This document shows, in pieces, positions 55,159 to 64,000 of a stretch of 64,000 bases of DNA; the first letter of the stretch is position 1, and every line of letters starts with the position of its first letter. The position numbers were made by a program, and so were the translations under genes. Source of the DNA: Basidiobolus meristosporus CBS 931.73 (taxonomy: Eukaryota > Basidiobolomycota > Basidiobolomycetes > Basidiobolales > Basidiobolaceae); assembly GCA_002104905.1 (NCBI GenBank), contig MCFE01000172.1, forward strand, positions 1 to 64,000, given 5' to 3'. The notes below the pieces were generated by a model. It did no database searches, had not been told where the DNA came from, and saw nothing but the letters and a program-made list of their open reading frames with translations.

Positions 55159-56029
55159 TCCGGCACACTTGACCTCCTAAACTAGTTCACGATCTGCCAA
55201 ATTCAATGGAAAACGATGAAATATATATATATTTTCCAAGGTTGCAATAAATGAGATTTCTTTGGTGGGAATATCAGCATACATGGCATGATTCCACAAC
55301 ATAATGGATTACACTTGACTTGAAACTGTGCAAGTATGAGCCAGGGTATCTGAGCTTCATGGGGATTGGGGAGATTTCCCGCCATATTTTCATGGGTTGA
55401 TATTGTTGCAAGCTGCACTGCCACTGATGAGACCGTATGAAACAAAGATGAGTTGGTTTGTCGATGACCTGCATTTAGACACAATGGATTATTCCCAGCC
55501 AGGATTCCCTTGAGGATAAACCTTCTTGAATGGACTGCTATAAGAAGAGGACGATGGGACAACTAGTGTAACATATACTTGGCGTATTCCTTGAGACACA
55601 TACCTGAGCGCCTGCTTGGGAGTCAAATCTGACTGCACTAATTGGGAGTATTGGCTTGACAGGAAAATACCAAGAGGACACACGCCTTTTTGCGAGATGA
55701 TTGAGCTGGGAAGCCAAGCAACTGACTCTAATGGAACCTTATTGTGGCCTTATTTGGAATGCTATTTCTGTCGTAAATGCTATTTGTGAGTCAAGTTAGA
55801 ACCGAGTCTCTGGCTTAGCATCAAACCAACTTGATCATTGTCCATATAGCCTGTGTTCCAGCAACCATAAAATCGTAGTGGTAAATACCAATGGCTGGAT
55901 GAATGATCTCATCATATGAAATCCATTTGATACCAGCATCCACTCGTAGCGATATCCTGTTCTTCCTATATCAGAGAGCCGAGGGCATTTATTTAGATAC
56001 GTCTTACTTCGTTACTTGACCTTCAAATA
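55159..56029. other. Intergenic region between RIB7 and the coiled-coil gene
   Basis: 870 bp without a supported gene. A (TA)n-like ATATATATATAT lies at about 55222-55233. A 119-codon minus-strand frame (55203-55562) has no family features. Confidence 0.4.
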
Positions 56030-57650
56030 ATGGATAAAGTTCACGCCAACCTCCCAGATTATGTTCGGATCATTAACCAACTGAGCATTCTGGCCAACGC
56101 CAAGAATATCTATCATGCGGAGACTGTGCACATAGAAAACTTAAAAACCGCTATCGAACAGAGAAAACAGAACATTGCCAGACTTCAGAAAATCTCGTAA
56201 CTATCCTTTTACTTCCTATTGCTATTCAGAGATTTTTCATAGTACTGAGCCCACTTGCCTCTCCGCTTCTTTAGGAAGAAGGAGCTGAAGGATGTTCAAA
56301 AGCTTGAGAGATTCTCTCTGTCCAAGTTAAAGGCCAAGTTGAAGGTATGTTCACAGCCAATCAATTTTGACTCTGTGCTGGTGATTGATTCCATATTTAG
56401 GGCGATCTTGAGCAACGAAAGGCCAAAGAGCAGAGAGAATTCTTAGCAGCACTTGAAAATGAAAATTCTGAAAAAGCTGCTCTGGAAGGTTTAGAAATTC
56501 AATTGAATGAGAGCACAGCGAAGGTATTTTTCGTGGTCGAAAAGATCTTCCCAACAGCCGAGTGCTGACCATTATAAACCTTTTTGTAGTGGCATCAAGC
56601 TGCAAGTGATAGCAAGAGGCACGAGACTCTAGAGAAAGAGTTGGCCAACCTATATTCCAAGGTGATAGCCTGTGTATTCGCTTAATACCTTCGTTGAAAT
56701 TTAACCTTTAATTCTGTCTAGACCTTCGATGGGCCGACCCCTGGTATGAGCAGCGTCTTGTTAACATGGTTCCATCTCAGCTTTATTGACAATCTGTGAA
56801 TGGACATTCAGACTTCCCCAAAGAGGATGTGTACGAAAGCCAGCTGAATCAAGCGTTGCAAACATACAATCAAGTAGGTAGATTCGGCATGAAGACTTAT
56901 GGAGGGCATCTTATCAAGTACAATCACTCGTATGTATAGGTTTCATCTGAGCTCAATGTTATGAGCCAAGTCAAAGTGCACATCTATAGAGCTGAAGAGA
57001 ACCTGCGGGGCGCCCTTGTAAGAATGCAAAGTGCTTTGAGTAGTGCAACATTCGACATGTTTACCCACAGTTCATTCATAGATGCAGTCAAATACTCAGA
57101 TCTTGGGGGTAACATTTTGGGCTTTTGATAGACCCCCATAATAACATCTAACATCTCGTTCTCTAGCTGCCAGAAACCTGGCTGCTTCAGCACAAGCTCA
57201 TATTGATCAGGCACGGAGACTGTTACCCACTATCCCGCACATCGGAAGTCTTGATGTCACCCAAGGGTCCATGCTAGTAGACGTGTTCTTTGACAATTTA
57301 CTCACCGACATGCTTGTTCGAAGTTAGTATATCCCACGGATTGACTGATGGTCAACCAACTAATCTCACCCTCATGTACAGACCAAATCCAAGAAAGTTA
57401 CAGTTCGCTGTGTGTCTCACATTCAAACCTGCAATCCATCCAACAATGGATTATACAAATGACGGGCAATTTGGAGCGCGCGCACCAAGAAGTCTCTAGT
57501 GAGCTGAAATTGAAGAGGCGAAATCTGAATGAAGAAAGGCATAATATATTCGAGAGCATCATGCGCCAACAACTTAACACCACAATCCCCCACGAGGCAG
57601 CAAGCTTTGGGCACGAGAATCCACCCCCAGCCTACGATGGTCACTTGTAA
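56030..57650 (+). CDS. Fungal coiled-coil protein with a C-terminal PPPAY motif
   Basis: Nine exons give 369 aa in phase: 56030-56196, 56275-56344, 56401-56523, 56590-56661, 56722-56743, 56812-56873, 56940-57108, 57167-57322, 57382-57650. One exon is only 22 nt. The N-terminal half is a charged coiled coil (ELKDVQKLERFSLSKLKAKL; EFLAALENENSEKAALEG). A conserved-looking helical part (RNLAASAQAHIDQARRLLPT, IGSLDVTQGSMLVDVFFDNLL) recalls uncharacterised fungal proteins. A second coil (ELKLKRRNLNEERHNIFESI) leads to PPPAYDGHL at the end. PPxY motifs bind WW domains such as that of the ubiquitin ligase Rsp5, suggesting a role in trafficking or ubiquitylation, but the function is unknown. Confidence 0.75.
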
Positions 57651-60600
57651 TCAATCACTAAAACCTCCTGCCCATCTTCTCTACTAAACCCTTATAGTTC
57701 TATCTGGCTCTTTTTAACATACCCTGTATTATGTTGCTCGACCAAGTTAGTAAGTTGTTGTTCGCGTCTGTTTGAGAGTGAATTTTTGGAGCCCCTCTCG
57801 GCATAATGTCCATTTGATCACTAATTACAAAGCTGATGGAGAAAAATTCATTTTGTATGAGGCTAAATTTGATTAATGTTTTTTTGATGTTTACTCTCCA
57901 TTTGTACCGCTTCCTATAAAGACCAATTGGAATTCAGCACCAGATCAAATCTTAACTAACAGAATAACATTAGAATACATTTCAAATGTGACGGATCTGA
58001 AGCCAAGAGCATACTATTCAGATTTTGGCCTTGGTGTGAATCCATAATCAACTTCACTGTGCAACATTAACTTTTCAAATTCTAGATCACTTCTCTAACA
58101 TACTCCTTATCCTCTTCTATATTCATTGAAATACCTTGATGTAAAAGTCTAATTGGTTTGCTTAGTCACAAAACATATGGCTTTGATTATTTTAATATTT
58201 CCAGCTCACTTTATCTACCTGGCTGATATTTGCATAGTCTAACTTTTATATGAATTATCCAACTCATATCATTGTCAGATAGGATCTTAAGAATACTCAC
58301 ACAGCATATTAAAAGTCCTTTATGTACCCAAAAAGGCCAACTTGAGTGGCAAATATGAATGCTCCTCCCTTGAGTAGTATCATAATGCCATACCATAACA
58401 GACCTCATGATCATCGTTTTATAACCAGCAAGAAACAAAATAGTATGAATACTGCGAATCAACTGCTGTACCCCATGTCAGAAGCATGCCTATACTTGGG
58501 TACATTTCTGCATACTAAATTCTTTACCACTAGAGCTGGCTGTTTGACTTATCAAGCTCCGATAAACTACTGATGCCTTTAGAAGAGCTCTTGAGGCTTT
58601 TAATGTGAATATGTTATCAGAAATAATGCATATATCTGCTTCTTCCTCCATATAACTCTGTCAGTAGCAACAATATCAATCGATGTTAACACTGACAATC
58701 CATAAACTAATTATGCTCAAATTTTGGTGGGGTCTTAGTAGCGTGTGAATTTGGTCATACTGTGCTAATATGCTTCTTGATAGCATGTTACTAGACTAGG
58801 CAAAGGTACCAATTATACTAGTGTGATAAGCACCCAGCTCTCCAAAGATGGAATACTTGACCCCATTATACAAAACTCCGTCATTTATGATACAAACCTG
58901 AGTACTCATCCTTTTTGTGTCAGCTAAAATTCAGACACTCAAACCACTACTAAACTACTTTCCACTCTAAACGTTGTACCCCACTTCCACATGTAGTATG
59001 TCTTATGGAGGTTGACCTTTGGCAGTTAATTTGGCGTGTGTTTATTCATGCTGTCTGTTGGAGATACCGTTGAGGACAATGGAATCCTTAAGAAAACAAT
59101 TATGAAAAGGCCAGCGGCATACCATCATAATATCAGCTGAATTCCAACTTTTCCAAGATTAACAACTCTCAATATCTTATGTACTAGCTGCACAGCAGAG
59201 AAGTAGACATTCTTTCCAGGAGGAGACTAGGCCAACTAGCATTCATGCCAAAATTGGTAATCATCTGCTCACTACTTCCCACAAAAATTGCAACTGATAA
59301 TTTGAAGCAGAAGCACCAGCTGAATACCAGCTAAAAATCTAATGAATTCCAACTTTGAGATTTTTCATAGGGGAATATTAATATGTATGCTAGTCTATAT
59401 ATAAAGTGAATTATCGCGCATGCAATTATGTTTACATTTTATATTATTTCTACTTGTATCATACCCAAAATACACTCTACACATACCTTATTTTTACCGG
59501 AACCTTGGCAATGATATGAAAGCAGTTGGCAAGTTGCTAGAAACCCTGATCGTTGGCACGGAGACATCTGACCGCGGCTAAGGTACATGGCCACGACTAA
59601 TATCAGCGAAATAATCATCAGATTGATGTGTGCACATTGGCGAATTTCTTAATGTCCAATATCTTGGCGCCAGAAAGTTGGCACTATCGATGATTAACTA
59701 ACATGTGAAATATCCCGCTCCCTGATCAACGGATTTGGATCAAATGTAGATTCAGCGATCTTGGCTTCAACATATGGACCTAACCTAGGGGTGCATCAAA
59801 CCACGCTTATACCGAGTTTTTTCTAGTTTGACTCGAGCTTGGGGCTGAACCCCTACGCCCATCGGAAAAGTGGCACCTTTTGTAGCTCTAGTGGCAACAC
59901 CGCTTGGCCTTGCACGCGACATCAGCCTGCATCCAATCTACAAAGTAGTCTTCAAATCAGGGCCAGATAATTATTCGCGTTGATGTTATCAGCTCTTGGT
60001 GCCCTGAAGTGGGCGAACCAATCTCCACTACTTACCCAGAGTATCTTCACTAGATCATGCTACGGCAATGAACGAATCCACCCAAACACTCTACTTTACA
60101 AAATGCCCTGTTGTAACACTCCGGCACGCGCTAGTCGGGCCAACTGGTTAATCATCGAGATCTCCACGCCAACATCTGAGTGGTATCTCGAGCACCAATT
60201 CACCACTTAGTGGGTTTGGGGAATTATCTGGGCGATTGCGACCTGGGGAACGGAAATGCCATCAAAACCCGTTTTGGCGATATGCTACACTTGCGAAATT
60301 AATCCGCTGGACTCCATGCGGTTCCTTAGCAAGCTTTCACTTCTGAAACGATTGGTGAGGTATGTCCAACACGAAGAAAAACTGATTCGGGCTGGATCCA
60401 TCCTTGCTATTTAGATGATGCCGATGAGATTCAATCAATTGCACCCATTCATTTCATTAATGCTAGCAGAGTCACATATTACTAGCGAAGTCCCAGACCT
60501 CAGACAAATTTGTGCCACCAAGATCTATCTTGGACGGTCTAACACCATTTAGCCACATATGTTCTTGGCATGCATCAATGGGCCCCTGATAATAGAGGGC

Positions 60601-61468
60601 TCTGAAGACGGGTGATCTCGCTCCAGCCTCGCATGTTTCAACTTGGGTAACTCATCAAGAGCAAACAATGCTGAATATACTGATCCGTGTACTACGGAGC
60701 GCTCGGCCCCACCACGCCAATGAGCCTGTCTTTCGGCCTCTGCTCGACCTCTCGGCAAAGGCCGATGTGAGATCACTTCACGCAGCTCCAATCGCGAACC
60801 CTAACCCGCCCATTCCTGGAGCATGGAGATTTTGAGTTGTCGATGCAATTTAATCTACTTTATTATGGAAGGTGCCCAATATATCCGTCAGCAGAAATGG
60901 CTATGCTTACCTGATTCATCACGACCCTAATACTCCCCAATTTTAGGAACATCCTTCGCTTGGAACATGCCATTGTTCGGGCGGATGGGCCACTCCCATT
61001 GGCTTCGCTTGGCGAGCCCAAGGTTGGAAGGCGCCGGATTGGTTTTTCTTGGGTCATGATAAATGAGTGTGCACCTAACCAAACTTTGGAAATGAAATGT
61101 TACCTAATGCAAATGGGCCAATCCCTGAGAATCCCGCGAGAAAATGCCACGAAGCTCGTGAATTGCTGAAAATCTTTATTTTTGAACATTAAGAAATGGT
61201 CCGACTATTTCTGTACAAAAAATAATGTTGCGAAAACTAGATGGCTATTCATATGAGTGGGATTGACCAGGAGGTTGCCAGGGTGCGGCTATCGGAGATG
61301 ACGGATGGGTGTCTGCAACCACGCGTGCCTGGGTGCAAGCGCGGTGCCACCATGTTGGGGTATTTGGAGGGGAGAGGGGGATGTAGATGATGCGATCCGG
61401 AGTAGTTAATTATGTAACAAGGCGATGAAAAAATAGAGGCGTAAGAAATTACTGTATGTTCATTAGGA
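57651..61468. other. 3.8 kb stretch without recognisable genes
   Basis: The left part (to about 59,500) is AT-rich; the right part (59,500-61,170) is more GC-balanced and may hold old coding or transposon sequence. No frame exceeds 85 codons and none carries a family motif. No terminal repeats matching the elements elsewhere in the window were found. The last 300 bp include the 3' end of the minus-strand chitin synthase. Confidence 0.45.
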
Positions 61469-64000
61469 TCATTTGGATCCACGAGAATTGTAGCTACTCT
61501 CGCTATCCGGCTCACTTTGGGCAGCAGAGAGATTGACCGACGAGAGACGGGCCAGCTGACTGGGCGAGTGATACCCTAGCTTCTCGATGGAGGTGCTGGA
61601 CGATCCGTGCATCGATAATCCCGTTAGCGCGTTGCTGGTTTTACGGCGCTTTTCGCGCTCAAATTCCGACCATTTTTTCATGGTGATTCGACTAGAGTCA
61701 AATTCACCCTCCTTCGTGGAGTGATCGCCTCCACCAGCGGCCTCACCAGCGACCAGTCTTGTCTGGCCCCAGCTGAAGTCGTCGAAATGCCAGAACGCGT
61801 AGACTGGGAGAACCAAATTCCAAATCGGTAAAGAGATAAGATATATGAACATCCATCCAACGTACACCAATTTTCTGGTGGTCATCACAATCAAGATGGC
61901 GGGTAATCCCAAGATAATAGCCAGCAGGGTGAGGGGGATGACCGGAACGGGGGTTACGATGAAAGCGATAACAATCAGGTATATGGTAAAGCAGATAGCG
62001 GCAGGGAGGACGGTGGTACCAATTAGCTCCATGAAGATTACAAATTGCATAGAGAAACAGAATGTTCCGCAGAGGTCTCGAATGAGAACCAGCTCCAAAA
62101 GGTTGTGCACAGTGGAGTTGATCCAACGACGGCGTTGGGAAAGCAAAACCCTGAATGAATCAGGAACCACAGTTTTACACACAGCTTGGGGTACAAAGAT
62201 CATTTTACGCTTGGGGAAAGTCTTCAACATCAGGGTGGTCAGGTAGCGATCTTCACCCAGCAAGAGTAGATTCTTCTTGTGCAGAGTGTCCACTACATTC
62301 TCGGAGTAATGCTCAACGATGTCGGGACTGGCTAATACTGGCACCCAGAAATTGCTAGGGCCCTTCGGCGCCTTGATCCGATACATACAGAAGCATCCTG
62401 GGAGACAGGTAACGCCGCCAAATACCGACTCGAAGGCCTTGCTCAAGTGATGGGAGATGTAGTATTCGAAAACTTGAATCATCGACACCCAGCTTTGAGA
62501 TTTGTTGGCAATCTTGGTTTCTCCACACAGCCCCATAATCTTCGGATCGCGGACCATACAGGAGACCATGCGGGTAACAGAGTCTGGGTACACCTTAGTA
62601 TCAGCATCCACCATCAGAACAATCTCGAAATTATCCGGACTCACGCCAGTAGTACTCCAAATAGCATTGAACAGCTCGTATTCCATCTCAGTCATACGGT
62701 CGTCAAACATAACATGCTGAAGGAACGACATCAATATAATCTGACTGTCACGTTTACCGCGATTACCAGGCTTCGGTGCATTGGCCTCCTCAGGGGTTCC
62801 ACATTTGGATATCAAAATCATGGGCACACGTTGTTGCTTTTCAAACGGAATAGTCTGATCATCGAACTTGTAATAGCCCGCATAGACCTTGGCCATGTTG
62901 TGTCTTTTCGAGCCATCAGCAATAGCAACGTAAGAGTAGGGTTGGACATTCTCGGGCGCTATGACGAAGTCCTTCATCATTGATAAGCACACATCTGGAG
63001 TAGACATATCATTCCCGCTACCAACAATGATACCGTCCGCAATAACGAGGATAAGCTTGTGTGATTGAGGATAGTCGGTCAAAGCCAGAGAGTCCAGTGT
63101 GGTACGAATACCATCGGCGCCTTCGGAATAGCACGTAACAAGCAGAATAGTGTGTGCCAAATTGAAGTTAAATGGCTGGAATGATACTGGAGGAGGGGTG
63201 GGTGGAACGTGAACATTCGATACGAAAGTCGATGAGCAGTAGGATGATCGGCGAGATGCTTCAAGGCTCATAGACGTGGGGCGATGATGAATGTTGGGCG
63301 GAACTAACGAATTAGACGAATGCTTCATGTCAGGGCTGTATGGATTCAGATTGGAGGTCCCTCTCTTGTAACCGTTATTCATGTCGGCGTTCGGGTAGGC
63401 CGAGTAGCGAGAGGTGATCGGAAGGGACCCGGTAGATTTACTAGGTTGCGAATTATTGCCTCGAGCGACGCTGATTGCTAGATTTGATGGACTCTCACTC
63501 CATTGTTCAATAGCTTCCATACGTTTCATGCGCTCTTCATACGTTTCTTGACGGAAGGAACCCAATCTCCAGCTTAAGACCCAGCCGAAAAACACGGCAA
63601 AGACGAACTTAGTCAACACCACGCCGAGAATCACGATGAGAGAAACGTAGAGTACTACATTCGAAATGATACAACCCATCGAATTAGTATCAAGTGCTCC
63701 AACTCTGAATATCTCCATCGCACATTTGGCTGCCTCTCTGTGGTAGTTGTTCAGGAAGAGAGTGGCATCAGTGCCCCTGTAGGGAGAATTGAGGTCACGA
63801 AGCTGGGTGAATATGGCCGGTGGAGTGACCCCAGGTACAAGCCAGTCAACCAAGCCAAAGTCCAAGACATGGCCGTTGTAGACCACAAGGCTTTTTTGTT
63901 TGGATTGTATATCTTTCCATTCAAAATATACCTCACCGTCCAATGGGAGATTGGGTGTAATTACTTGATTGCCACCTGCGTTGTGTAGACAGTTATTTGC
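61469..64000 (-). CDS. Chitin synthase, class IV (Chs3-like), N-terminus outside the window
   Basis: The frame is open from the right edge to a stop at 61469: 843 codons including the stop, and incomplete at the 5' end. Visible parts are a Cyt-b5-like segment ([20 protein letters not shown]), a transmembrane segment, and a catalytic GT2 domain. The catalytic domain contains the DAD metal-binding motif ([11 protein letters not shown]), [22 protein letters not shown] and the QRRRW hallmark ([15 protein letters not shown]). It is followed by several membrane helices and [12 protein letters not shown], which is typical of the Chs3/class IV branch. The enzyme polymerises UDP-N-acetylglucosamine into chitin at the plasma membrane. 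A Ser-rich C-terminal tail is probably regulatory. No intron is seen. Confidence 0.96.
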   Translation of the reverse strand, partial: ANNCLHNAGGNQVITPNLPLDGEVYFEWKDIQSKQKSLVVYNGHVLDFGLVDWLVPGVTPPAIFTQLRDLNSPYRGTDATLFLNNYHREAAKCAMEIFRVGALDTNSMGCIISNVVLYVSLIVILGVVLTKFVFAVFFGWVLSWRLGSFRQETYEERMKRMEAIEQWSESPSNLAISVARGNNSQPSKSTGSLPITSRYSAYPNADMNNGYKRGTSNLNPYSPDMKHSSNSLVPPNIHHRPTSMSLEASRRSSYCSSTFVSNVHVPPTPPPVSFQPFNFNLAHTILLVTCYSEGADGIRTTLDSLALTDYPQSHKLILVIADGIIVGSGNDMSTPDVCLSMMKDFVIAPENVQPYSYVAIADGSKRHNMAKVYAGYYKFDDQTIPFEKQQRVPMILISKCGTPEEANAPKPGNRGKRDSQIILMSFLQHVMFDDRMTEMEYELFNAIWSTTGVSPDNFEIVLMVDADTKVYPDSVTRMVSCMVRDPKIMGLCGETKIANKSQSWVSMIQVFEYYISHHLSKAFESVFGGVTCLPGCFCMYRIKAPKGPSNFWVPVLASPDIVEHYSENVVDTLHKKNLLLLGEDRYLTTLMLKTFPKRKMIFVPQAVCKTVVPDSFRVLLSQRRRWINSTVHNLLELVLIRDLCGTFCFSMQFVIFMELIGTTVLPAAICFTIYLIVIAFIVTPVPVIPLTLLAIILGLPAILIVMTTRKLVYVGWMFIYLISLPIWNLVLPVYAFWHFDDFSWGQTRLVAGEAAGGGDHSTKEGEFDSSRITMKKWSEFEREKRRKTSNALTGLSMHGSSSTSIEKLGYHSPSQLARLSSVNLSAAQSEPDSESSYNSRGSK

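Noticed and set aside
1-64000. tRNA, rRNA or other structured RNA genes
   Set aside because: I looked for GGTTCGAATC-type T-arms and rRNA core sequences by eye and saw none convincing; a covariance-model scan was not possible here.

Overview
The window is fungal nuclear DNA. It carries a chitin synthase, a Zn2Cys6 activator and a fungal-type RIB7, and most other genes have many short spliceosomal introns (about 50-110 nt, GTAAGT-like donors, CAG/TAG acceptors). I could not settle the phylum. Protein-coding genes were built by joining open frames at consensus splice sites and checking that phase is kept across every junction.

Layout. (1) 1-11,000 is a nested transposon landfill: a Tc1/mariner-like relic split by an apparently intact 3.4 kb PIF/Harbinger-like DNA transposon; several degenerate copies of a CACTA-like (DUF4218-type) element, themselves invaded by a 734 bp fold-back element and a 211 bp MITE with the Harbinger element's termini; and a broken copia-type Gag with LTR pieces. 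(2) 11,600-19,000 is a housekeeping block: sulfate permease, ribosomal protein eL34, RPA3, TFIIA large subunit. (3) 20,500-32,750: a decayed alanine-glyoxylate aminotransferase copy, a probable Mediator MED9, proteasome beta-1 (PRE3), a long intronless ARM-repeat/BTB protein, a shortened Spt23/Mga2-like factor and prohibitin-2. (4) 32,750-35,900 is a second repeat patch with LTRs of the family seen near 10 kb, one with a clean 5-bp target duplication. (5) 35,950-64,000: an SDR-family enzyme, a Zn2Cys6 factor, an importin-9/Kap114-like karyopherin, an acylcarnitine-type mitochondrial carrier, a PH-CRIB protein that looks like a Cla4-type PAK without its kinase, NUP85, RIB7 with a very long GYPPQ-repeat tail, a coiled-coil protein with a PPPAY motif, a 3.8 kb stretch without recognisable genes, and a class IV-type chitin synthase running off the right edge.

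There is no operon logic. Divergent pairs that may share a promoter are eL34/RPA3, MED9/PRE3, SPT23-like/PHB2, importin/carrier and PH-CRIB/NUP85. Convergent pairs are RPA3/TFIIA, PRE3/ARM-BTB and SDR/Zn2Cys6. The most unusual observations are the RIB7-GYPPQ fusion, the kinase-less PH-CRIB protein, the Spt23/Mga2-like factor lacking the membrane-anchored half, and the Harbinger family (autonomous copy, MITE and fold-back derivative), whose 3-bp target duplications and pre-insertion sites can be read directly from the sequence.
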